Source: Symsagittifera roscoffensis (lineage: Eukaryota; Xenacoelomorpha; Acoela; Convolutidae). Taken from it: a stretch of DNA of 64,000 nucleotides. The stretch's first letter is position 1. Each line of letters begins with the position of its first letter. The notes beneath the pieces were generated by a model, which had not been told where the DNA came from, did not search any database, and saw only the letters and a program-made list of their open reading frames with translations. The stretch covers positions 40,540,831 through 40,604,830 of the forward strand of contig NC_087069.1 of the NCBI RefSeq assembly GCF_963678635.1. The letters run 5' to 3'. This document shows, one piece after another, positions 48,101 through 60,100 of the stretch. The position numbers were made by a program, and so were the translations under genes.

Positions 48101-51100
48101 TCAGGTTTTTTCGGCTTTGTTACCGCTTGATAATTATAATTTCAAATCCAATCAACCATCCGGCGCTTTTGGCGAAGAGGTGAAACAACTGCTTGAGATG
48201 GCAAAGATTTGTGATTCGAATCCGGCCGGGCTTTTTTTTGCAAACAAGAGTTTTTGCGCTTTTTCGGATTATCATCCGTCTGTTCATTTTTGTCGGCTTA
48301 GTTCCCGTAGCTCTATGGTTCAGCTTTATTCCAAGTTGCTGTAACCCCCATGCTTGAGACGACAAAGATTTTTGCCTGTCTGCTTAGTTCCGCAAAAAGA
48401 ACCTTTTGAAAACTTGGCTTCTTTATAGCATTCGCAAAGCTCTTTGTAGAGTTTCAACTGGACCTGGCAATTTCGCTCCGGATTTTTTGGGCTTCTTGCA
48501 ATTGTCATTGACAAATACGATTTTTTGAATTTTTTCCATTTGATTTTTATAACATTCATATTTGTATCGCAAGGGGTACGAAGCTCAGCTTCGCCTCTGT
48601 CTAGATAATTGCTGGTAGCGCGAATCATTTTATGTCGTTTTTACGCTTTCTTTCGATTTGCTTATGTTGAGTGATGTTGAGGCGAGGGTTTCTAGATCTA
48701 CTTTGAAATTGCTATTTTTGTGAGCTCATCCTTTTTTACTCTGAGTTTATGTGCTCTAGAGGGAGGAAACTTGTGCAGCCGGTGGGATAAGAACATTGTT
48801 CTTCCGACCGACCTAAGGCTTTTGCGAAGGAACTGTGGCTCAAAGAAAATTCGCAGGGATTCTAGAGTGTTTCCGTTTTTTAGACTAGATTACACAAAAT
48901 TTACGTAGCAACACGATGACAGACTGAACTACTAGTTTAGGTCTGCATCAACATTAGTTTTTTATTCGACTTTTGAAGAAAGTGACGAAATATTTATGCT
49001 TGGTTTGGTTTTTTTTTATTCCGGCAAATTTCTGTTTTTAACTAAGCGTTTTCCTGAGCTCAAATATCAAGAGATTGTTTTCCTGTGATCTTTTTGCGTA
49101 AAGTTATGGGGATTTAAAATTGCCGATTTGGTGAATTTCGAATAATTAACACGCGATATGTTGCGTTCTTATAATACGCGTAAGTGGTGAATTAAATCAT
49201 TTCAAATTGAACTGAGGCCAGCAAAATGGTTCTATTATAATGATACGAGCCACGAAATACATCCCTTAGTATTTTATTTAAAGCGTGAGCCTTTTAGGGG
49301 CAGTTGTAACATTCAAGGCTTTGCCCCTGAAATAGGAACAACCTTGCTTTAGCTCTAATTACCTTAAAACAAAAAAAGATATAAGATAAAATAGATTAGA
49401 AAATAAAACGAAAACAGATAATTTTGACAAAAAGTAGAAAAAACGTTGGAAAATCTTCTTTTTTTGTTCGACTTGTTTATTAATTTTTGATTTTAATTTT
49501 GCTAAACTTCTTTAGTCGGAGCATTTCGTGCTACTTGCACAGAAACCGGCTGTCTGTTTTTTTAAGGTTTTCAATTAATTATCAAAAATCAACTTGATTC
49601 CATTGAAGCAGCGAAGTTCGAAAAAACTTTTGAAAAACGCAATTGAAAAAAAATTTGGAAGAAGTAACCAACTTGTCTAAAATCTCGCAAGCAGCTGAAA
49701 CGATTAAATAATTAGTTAAATTGATTGTTGACAAATCGACAAATTTTGGCTAGCCCTAATGATACGAGACTTGTCAAATGAAACAGATTTATTTACTTTA
49801 AATCATTCCAAATTTCGATAAATCATAAAATTATTAAATTACTACCTATATTGATTTTTGACAAAATGAAAATTTTGGCTAGTTCTAATGATATGAAACT
49901 TGTCAAATGAAACAGATTTAGGAACTTTACATAGAAAGAGTGATTTAGAGGCGAGATATTTTATGTAATCCTGGCTGGAACAAACCGCGCTTCCTTCCGA
50001 AATTCCTTCTCATTATAAAACAAAGCAAGAAGATAATTGAATTTTTTAAGGGATGTTTTCAACCATAACCTGCGGGTGGTTTTATAAACAAACCTTCAAT
50101 AATGGTTTTTGAAGTCCCAAAAAACAAAAAGCGATGAAAAATTCAAAACTGTTGTATAAGTTTAATGTTGTTCAAAAACTCAACGAACCTTTAATAATGG
50201 TCTTTGAAGTCCTGAAAGACAAAAAAGCTTTGAAAAACTCAGATTTTTTTGAAAGCCCTTAAAAACAACATTAAACTTATAAAAAGGTTTTTTAAGTTTT
50301 TCATCGCTTTTTTTGGGATTTCAAAGACTATTACTAAAGATTTGTTTATGAAGGGACATGCAGTTTTTTTGATGATAAAATCTTTTAAGAAGTTCAATGA
50401 TTTTGTTGTTTTTTTTTACGTCTGATGTTTGAGACAATTGTTATATCTATCGTTTCTGAATTGTTAATTGTTAAAGCTTGAAAAAAAGTCGAGGCTCACT
50501 AAAATCAACTTGTTGACCTTTTGTTTCTATAACAGTTGCTTTTTCTTTTTTGTCTATTTTTACCGCATATAATGTAAAGCCCAGCTTCACCTGTGTATCG
50601 AAAAGTAACGACAGGACTGCACTTTTGAGAACCGTTCGACTTGAAATAAATTTGGAATCGTTTTTGCTTATAATCTGCCTGGACAATTTTAAGAGTCAAA
50701 GAAATTGTGATACCGTGTACAATAAGCAGATTTTATCGGTTATTCGTAACAGCTTTGAAAATCTGCATGAATACAAAAATATCCTGCTCCAAGTTTATTA
50801 TTTTAATCACAGTTTTTCACTTAGAACAATTACAATTAGCAAAAACAACACAAAAAGTTTAATAATGATTGTGAGTTTTAAAAACGGAACAAAAAAGTAA
50901 TGAAAAAATTGAAACACTGTTACATATAATTAGAATTAGAAATGTTTATAGCATTGATTTTGAGTCATTTGCAAAGCTGCGATTTTGTAAATATGCTTTT
51001 AATGGTGTGCCTTATATTTACACTAGCGAATTTGCGAGTGTTAGTGAGTTAGTGTATTAGTGCGAAACTTTTTTTTCTAACCTAAATCGCTAATAAAAGA

Positions 51101-54100
51101 GTTCAATAAAAGTTTTCACTGATTCGACTTATGCTATAATCACGATCTGTAGCATTGAAAAGTTCATAGCATCTGTGCTTTATTTGTGGCCACTGTTTGC
51201 GATTTATCAAGCGTCCATGGCTGACTGGTTACAATGTGAGACTCATCATATCTAGGTCGCAGTGTCGAATTCAACACGTAGCCGAATTTTTAATAATTCG
51301 GGGCTTATTTCTACTTTTTTTCTATTGCATTTTATAGAGCTACTTTTTGTCGTGTTCTCGCAAGTGTTTGCGAAGCGCAGCTTCGCCTCTTTGTAAAATT
51401 AAGAAGGAAGCAGCCCAAACACAATACAGCAATTTATCATGAAAATATTTTGCAAAGTCCTTGCAAAATTATTTAACTGATTATCTTGCTTATATGTTTT
51501 AACCTCTCAGCTATATAATACTGCAAGTGTGAAAGAGTAGATTGATAAAATGTTTGGTGTATGAATTTCAGGCATATTTGAAATATCCTGTGTTTGTTCC
51601 GACTTGAGGTGTTTTTTATTCAAACTTGGGGTGTTTTTTTTATACGACATTTATGCGTTACTAAATCCATACATAGAATTTTTAAGGCTAGCACTTTGTC
51701 TAACATAATCACTGAATCATTTGATTTCTTGACTAACAAGGTATTGAAATTCAGCTTCTTTTTGTGCACGTTTGGCTGGGCAACGTCCATTCCTGGGACG
51801 AAAAAGGTTTGAGAATTCGGAAGTTTCCACTTGAAAGTAAAAATAAATATCACCGTATCTCTGCTTATTCTTGGTAGGCTTAGTTTTTACAGCGCATTCT
51901 TTACTTGTTATTTAAACATTCAAATTTCAAATATTTGATAGACGGTTAAACCGCGAATTTCTCGAAAATTATATTTTGGCTCTTCATTTTCCATGAACCG
52001 AGAAAGTCAAGAATGAAGTATTTGCCTGAATTGTTTGCACTTACCAAATTCAAATCTTTTGATCAAAAATTTTCATCTGATAGCAAAAATTTAGATAAAA
52101 AAATCAGATTTTTGCTGTTTTTCGCCAATGAATGTTTCGATCAAATGCAGATTGTCGAATGAGCTTTTATGAAAGAACGCGTTTTGCAGGGGGTCGAATC
52201 CCTGAAGGGAGAAGGCGCCCCCCCCCCCCCCCAAATCCGCCCCTGGTATAAGATTCACCTTTTTGATATGTTTAAAAATATAGACAAAATGATATTAGCT
52301 TACTATCAACTCGTCTCTTTTCGCTCATATTTGGATTGTAATGTAGACCCCTAACAGCTGCGAATCTATCATTTTCATCGATCTTTCATTCATTATTATC
52401 TCTGACAGACAATTAGTAATCGATGTTGTCTTTTCAAATCCGTCTCAAAACGTGTCAATTCATTATAGGAGCAAAAAACTACAATTAAGTCCGTCATTGT
52501 TGTATTGTATATACGATTTACAACGTTAAGTGAAAGAATTAAAACCAAGCATATTAATTGCTTGGATCATTAAATTTTAACTAAAAATGAGAAAATTTAA
52601 GTGCTCAGTTGAAAACCATTTTTGCTACTTGGTTATATTTTATACTCTGTTGAAATCTTTGCGAGTAAAAACAGCAAAACGTGCTTTTTAATTTGTTTAT
52701 TTTCTCGTTTGTGAATTGAATACTTGCTCTGTTTTTACTAAATGGTAATTTAAACTTTTTCAACGACTTGGTGCAATTTGGTTTGGTAATTAATGAAGCT
52801 TTTACCTTATTAGTAATTTACAATCTCACGTCACAGCGTCCAAAATTAGATTGTGTTGTTTAGTTTGAAACGACAATTATTTATCATGCGTCCAGATCAT
52901 GTTTCAATGATTTTCAATCGAGTTTTAACCAATTCAATCTTCGTAAATATTGAAATTTTGAAACAAGTTGAAAAAATTTCGGACAGATTGCAACATTTTG
53001 GACAAAAAAAAACAATTAAAAATTTAGGAAAAACTGTAATAATTTAGAAAAAAAACAGGTCGAAAAAGGAATTTTTGAAAAATGTAGAGCGCGCTCCCCT
53101 CTTAAAATTAGTATATATTGGCACTGAAGGCGCATTTAGAAAAATTTTAGAGTCCGTCACCAAAAACGGATATCTCAAAACAGTACTAAGGGGGGACCCT
53201 TTGGGTCGGCAGGGGGTCGAATCCCTGAAGGGAGAAGGCGGCCGCCCCCCCCCCTAAATCCGCCCCTGGTATAACCCAACGATGCTGTATGGCTTCTCAC
53301 TTAGAAAAAAACAGCGATTTCAAATAAAGACCATTTATGCAAAAGGGAAGCAAAAAACATAAAAGCTGATCAGCTTTTTACAGCATACAAAGTTGCTATC
53401 CTAATTAAGACCGATGAAGTTTTTTCATTGTTTTTTTTGTATTGTGTAATGTTGCCTCACCCTCAACAAATCCTCAAGCATTGCCAACAGTGGGTCTCGA
53501 ACTTTCAATCTGTTGCTTGTAAAGTGGAGGTACTAGCTTCTTGCGCTTCGCTTTTCTCATTCGATTTCTTCATTTATGGCGTGGCGTGGTCATGTTAAAA
53601 ACGTTAACTTTGGAACATTATTTTCTTGTGTTGAAACAACTGAAATCTCAGAAAAGGCATGAAGAAAAAACTGAAAAAGTAACAGCGATGAAATGTCGTC
53701 ATATGTCTTTAGATCATTCAAATAAGTTTTTGGTTTTTGACAAAAATAGGAGTGGCGGTTAATTTTCTTAAATTATTTGAAGAGAACTAAACGCAAGCTG
53801 CCGACGATGCTTAAAATTTTGACGTCTTTTTTGACATTTGAAAAACGAATTTATTAACTATAAAAACTCTAAGGAACAAGTCATTTCTATCCATTTGACT
53901 GTAAATAAATAATTAAAAGATTTTATCAGACGCTAATTTCCAATTAAGTATATAGAAGAGATTGAATTGAGGTCAGCCACCTATGCATGACTTTCAAAAA
54001 AAGTTTTCTGCTGTAAAAAATATTAATCGCTTGAAAGAAAACGTAAATTTTGGGCTACGGACGCAAAAAAATAATAGATTGTAAGAATTCTTTTGATCTA

Positions 54101-57100
54101 AAAATTCATTTGAAAAATAGTCTTGAATTTTTTGAATTGCCAAAATGTTAGTCAGTTTTTATTTTTGATGCCATTTGTTAGGTGGGTCATTTTTGCATGA
54201 TGTTTTTATGATGTGTGAACAATCTTTTCTCCGTCGAAGCGTTTCAATAGTTTCTTTTAGTAATCGTTTTCAATCAGTGGTGTTGAATATTGAAATTTGC
54301 CAAAAAATAACGGCAAGAAAATATGATCAAATCAAATTATGAAGAACTATGTTTGAGAACGTACATTGAAAAGGTTGTGTGCCTTTTTAAAAAGTTTTAT
54401 CCGCTAGAGAAAGGGCGAACATACGAGTTCTTTCTTAAATTAAGTCCTATATGCATTTTTTTGTCTATTTTTCTAGGCTGGGAAATTTTTTCTAAGCTCA
54501 ATGAAAAGTCACGGCTCATTATGAACCTTAAACTACCGAATTTTTGACTGAGAAACAGAAAACGTATCCTTTTGTCCCTCGTTCCCATATTCTTCATGTC
54601 TGGTCCCAAAAACTGCACACCCTTAAATAAGTCACTTAAGGGCCCCACAACAATTGCGATCAAATGACCAATTGAAACATGAGTATTGTGAACTGTGACT
54701 GCCTGAAACGTCAAACAGACGGATCCATTCTCATTTTTTTGATTAATTTAATATCAATTATGAGCATTGTTTTGTTTTCAGGCTCTTACAGGGTGAAATT
54801 TGTGCTAGACAGCAATTTGGGCGGGGCAGGTCTACCAGACGAAAAAGCACTGCAAGCAATCCAGAAATATGTAAGTTTTTTGAAGTATGTAAAAACGAAG
54901 ACAAAAAACGTTTGTTGTCATTTCATAACCTAAATGAGTTTATTAAAAACGTGCAATTGAATTTCTTTGCAAAGTATTGGTAACCAAAAGAATCAACATA
55001 TATTTATTCACAAATTACAAAATTGTGCTTTAAAAGGCTTGAATATCAGATTTTTTTTACTTTCTATTAAAGGTAGGAATAATTGGCTGTGATGTGTCGT
55101 TAGTTTCGTAATTCGCTTATTTCAGCTTTCGACTTTACGGCCAAAAGGCAATTTCGTCAGTGATCCGTTTTATGCGACTAGAGACAGGCTGAAGGACACT
55201 GTGACAGTGTATGGTCTGTTGCAACTGCCCGAAAATGCTCCATTAACCGACTACCAGGTGGAAGCTAGGCGCAGCAATCTCTACTTCTATGAAATCAGTC
55301 AGTAGCTTTTTTTTCTTTTAGGGCAATTTTTTATTATTGTTAATTACCGCAACGATTGTTTTTAATTTTTGCTCATTTTTAGTATTTACACTTTCGAGCT
55401 TGTGAGCATTAGTATATTAGAATGAACCTTCTTTTTTTTCCTAACCTAACTCGCAAATAAAAGCGTTCATTAAAAGAGTTCACGTATTTGGCGACCCTGT
55501 TGCTATAATCACTATCTGTAGCGTTGGAAGTTGCATGGAATTTGTTCTCTGCTTTATTTGTGGCTAATGTTAGTTGTTTAATAAGCGTCCGCGGCTGAGT
55601 GGCTAGTGCGTGAGACGCATGATATTTAGGTTGCAGATCGAATCTGAGACGTAGCCGAATTTTTACCAATTCGAAGCTTATTTCTTATTTGTTACTGCAC
55701 TTTATAGAGCTGCTTTTTGTCGTGTTCTCGCTAATGTTTGCGAAGCATAGCCTCGCTCTGTGTGAAAATTACGGCAATTCAGATTTTTAAACTTATGCTT
55801 ATTTTTTTCGCTATTGTTTATTAAGGCGACCCGGGTTCCTAATGAAAGTTTGACAGTTGTTTTCTGAGGGTACGGCCAAATTCAGGCTACTGGTAAAATT
55901 TATGCAAGTGTATTGCAATCGGGTAACAACACTTCGTGACAACTTAGTTCACAATACTAATCTCTCAGGAAGGGGCCTCTATTGTAACGGAATTTAAGGC
56001 AACAGATGTGATGTGTTTTGAGCAATTTTGCAATTAAGTACTAGTTCTTTTCAAAAACTTTTTTTGTGTTGGTTAAACGATTTCTTCCTCAATTTTTGTA
56101 TAGTTTCCCTGTTTTCTAAATTTTTTCATTTGAAGGTTTATTCGTTTTAAAATGTTTCGCATTGTTTCATGTCAGCTGTATAGTCTCATAATGCGTCATT
56201 TGTTGGAGAAATGTATATGTTCATGGTAATGAAGAGTTGTAAACTTAGAGTTTCATACTTTTTCTGCTCAGGTTTTTAGTAAATATATATTTTTTGCTGG
56301 TGCAAGGATCTTCTACCCGAGTGCCGTCGGTTTAGTAACCGCTTTGCAAATTTAAGTTTAATGCATGATTAAGCTTGAAAATTGTTCTTTGCGACAGTGT
56401 TTACCAAAATGATTTCAATTGCGACAAATTGTAGTCTGAAAATTTTAGTAGCCTTAGTTTTTTCATCATTTTTTCCTTTTTTTCTTCCTTATCTTTTGCC
56501 GACTAGCTTGGAATGCTATGTTTGTAATATATAAAAAGTATCGCAAAAATCTGCTTTGCCTCCATGCTGAAATTATTTATCTAAGTTTTGTTGAAAAATT
56601 TGATCTGTTGTATTTAGTTTTTTTTTCTAAAAAAAAAACATTTTTGTAGTTTCGAGAAAAATTCATTTCAAAATTCTTGTGTTTTGCTTCGGGAGAATAT
56701 TTAGTATTAAATGTTTTTTTGTGTGTCGAGAAAAACTGGTTTTCTAGGAAATTGTTGCCGGTTGTCGCTGAGGAATCTTCGATCTGGATTGTTGTTGTTT
56801 GACGCAAAAACAAGTTCAAAACTAGAGTACGGCAGATAAACTCGGTTGAGGTTTTATGCTCATCCTTTTTTCAGTCGTAATGCAAGCTGCAGCAAAAAAT
56901 TTTGAGAAATGCTTTCGCAATTGCGAGAGAATACATCTGAGATTTTTGCTGTATATTCAATTTGGGCAGTGTTTTCCTCTCTTGAGCTTCCCCCGTCCCA
57001 TGTGCTACTGCGTCATTTGGATCCAAAGCTTTTGCCATATCGGTTTTCGAGCTTATAGTTTTAGACACATGAAATATGGCTCTATAACTATAATCTCGAA

Positions 57101-60100
57101 TACTGATATAGCAAAATTGTTTAATAAGCAATTTACAAATGCTAGGAATCATGCCTCCGACAAGTTTTTCAAGAGAACTATACGCAAAGTTGCCAATTTT
57201 TCCCTTTTTGGTAGCCCAATTTTCTCCCCCGAATAAACAAGCCATTGCGGATAGCAAACCCTCACGAACACTCGGTCGGGATGGCTTTTGTAATTTCCAC
57301 CTCAAACACCTCGGACCTCTTGCACCTGGTTACTTGACTAATTTATGTAGCCTTTCGCTGTCTGACAATAATATCCTTCAGTTTTGGAAAAATTCAAAAG
57401 TAAACTCCCTGCCCAAACCTGAAAAGGACTATAAAATTGCGACATTGTACAGGCCTTTTTCACTGATAAAATGCGCCCGCTGTCAAAGTTTTAGAGAGAC
57501 TCATCCATGCCTTTTTAACAAAGCACCTCCCAAATACCGCACACCAACTTGGGTTCCGCCCAATCCACTTTACCACAACCGCACTCTCCACCTCTGATTT
57601 TTTTTATCACTTATGGTTTCAATCAAAACCGCTCTCATTTACGTACTGTTCTCGCCACACTTCAGATTTCTAGGGCATTTGATATTTTATGTCATAGAGA
57701 ACCTTTGGAACACCTTCATGACACAGCGCTGTCAATAGGTTTAATTCCCTGGCTCAGCAATCATTTATATGACCGACAAGCCACCACTATTTTTAAAAAT
57801 CAGGTATTCTTCCATAGAATTGTTGACTGATGTGAATTTCCCAGGGCTGTTTTATCACCGATTTTTTTTTCTTTTCACGTCCATGATGCCCCGCTGCCTC
57901 CTGAAAATGTTCGCCTCTCCTCGTACACAGATAATTTCTACGCTTTTGCTCAAAGCCTCGACGTTGAGGCAGCATCGCACTCACTAAATGGTTATCTGCA
58001 CCACTTAAAAAAAATTCACCTCCCGTTAGCTAGCCTTTGCGTCCTCTACAGGATCATGCACGTACCTTGCTTTCGTCTCACAGCAACACCAAAAGTTTTG
58101 ACGAAACACCAAATGAATTTTTCAACGACGGGCCTCTCCCTTTTAATAAAAATCCAACAATTTCAGGGGTTACTTTTGACCTGACCCCATGCTTTGCAGC
58201 TCACTGCGAGAAATCTGCTGACGAGGCTCGCTGCAGGCTAGGCGTCCTGAAGGCGTTAGCAGGTTCCTCTTGGGTTAAGTCTAAAGAAACCTTCATTTTA
58301 TCTCACATAGCTCTAATTCACCCTATTTTGCCTCCCTGGCCTGGGCGAGCGCTGCCAGCAAACTTTCATTAGTTACCTGCAGGTCACCCAAAACCAAGCC
58401 ATCTGTGAAATTACTGGCTCAAATCTTATGAGCTCCACTGCCCACCTGCTCAGGGAAGCTTCTCAGCTTTTAATCTCCACTTACCACTCGCATCACATAA
58501 CGCTCGCATCTCCACATACCGCTACGAATTTTATCATTCAATTTATCATACCCCAACCCCACGACAAGTTCGACAAACCATAAGTGCTTTTAAACATGAC
58601 ACAGACTCCCTCTTTACCTAAAAAATTCCGTCACTAAATCTTATTGACTGACAAGAAGTTTCAATTTGCGTTTTAATCTACCACATGTCCCTTCTAAACA
58701 AAATAAAACAAACCCTGTAACCAAGTTCCTAGCAGAAACTCTTCTTCAACTGTCATTTGCTTTCAGGTTTACCAAGTGGTCTCTATTATAGTGACCGGTC
58801 ATTATTGGTCTCTAAAAGCTCTCTATTTTTTACCGGTCACTATTTTTATTTCTAGTCAAGAGCTCATTAAAACTCCTGGGGTCACCTCTTTGAACTATTT
58901 TGAGATATCCATTTTGGGCTCACGAACCCCAAAATTTTTATAAAAGCGCTTTTGGCGCCAGTTTTTATCAGATTTTAAGGGGGGAGCATTTGCCCAAACC
59001 AGGGTCTTTTTAACTCTTTGGCAGCTTGTTTTTTGTTAATTTTGAGATGATTTCGCTAGACTTTGATCAAGTCACTACTTTTTCGGCGACCAGTTGGTAA
59101 CCCTGTTTGCTTTCCATGTCCAAAGATTGATCCCTCTGAATAGTCCCTTCACAGAACTACCCGCTGATAGCTTTTCTAACTTCCGTCTGGCTACAGTCGA
59201 CTTCTAAACCCGAACCTCGACCGCTTAGACAACCAATTTTGTCCTACCTGTCTCTTGTCACCTCACACTAGTTGCCATATTTTTGATGTTCAAAATTACC
59301 CTGAAGTTCCGCAGTTTTTTATCATCTCTAATTATTGTTATGCTAATCGAGCGAGCAGAAAGTTGTCTTGAACATAGAATTTGCATGAAGTTTTATTTTT
59401 TTAATGCAAACGGCCATTTTTGCGTTGAAATTGCCGTGTTTTGAATTGGAGCTTTTAAAAACTAGCAAGTTAGCTAATAATTGGGTTCAAATTTTATGCG
59501 GGAGTCCCGAAAGTCTTTTTTACCCCAGAGTAAGAGTGACAATTCCATCGCGAGGCTCAATTTGAAGCCGTGCACACCCCCAGCAAAAACATTTAAATGC
59601 TGGGAAAGCAAAATTTCTAAAAACTGAAAATTATACATTTTTTATTATTTTATCTTTTTGAAAAGTACATGTAATCAAAGCCTACTGTGCTACATGCACA
59701 GGAACCGGATACTTCTGGTGGGCTCGAATATTGTCGCTCTTTATGACAACGCATAATCAATTTGAATATAATTGTTAGATTTTTCCTTTTTTGAATAATA
59801 GTAATTATTTGGGGAGATATATTCCATACCTTTCCGCATTTTATCTCCCAAAAGCTCGAAACATTTAAAGATTTATTGGAAAAAATATCGAAGGTATCGA
59901 GAATTTTTCGATTTTTTTTTACTTTTTTTTATTTTTTGGTCGGTGAAAATCTGTGCTACTTCTTTTTTTTGACGAAGATTCTAGTTCTTGTTCTTCTCGG
60001 AAAATTGTACTTCTCGTCCATATATGGGTTCAATGTTTGGCAAATTGCTTTAAAACGGGTTGGTTGAGTGAGATAGGGTTGAGCTAAATAGATTTTAAAG

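Larger units (their letters stand above)
47166..54781 (+). other. Intron 4 (7.6 kb), repeat-rich
   Basis: Runs from donor GTAAGT at 47166 to acceptor GTTTTCAG at 54781. It carries the tRNA-like repeats near 47.6-48.4 kb, a dispersed-repeat fragment at 49.1-49.36 kb, a partial tandem duplication at 49.72-49.92 kb, a foldback at 50.08-50.35 kb, a second SINE-like family at 51.02-51.40 kb and two C-tract repeats at 52.2 and 53.2 kb. Remaining stretches (47166-47620, 48600-49080, 50360-51010, 52260-53070, 53280-54780) are AT-rich, with no feature I can support. Missed short exons are possible. Confidence 0.6.

Noticed and set aside
50471-50699. Two overlapping minus-strand frames as a frameshifted gene
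   Set aside because: The translated text is not clearly compositional noise, but no homology is recognised and no splice or start evidence was found.
53470-53560. Minus-strand tRNA-like sequence with GTTCGAGACCC
   Set aside because: A B-box-like and an anticodon-like stretch can be read on the minus strand, but the A box and stems are too weak to support a tRNA or a SINE.
56871-57305. 144-codon minus-strand frame
   Set aside because: It lies antisense to the start of the LINE remnant, whose + strand sequence is recognisable, so this is a shadow frame.
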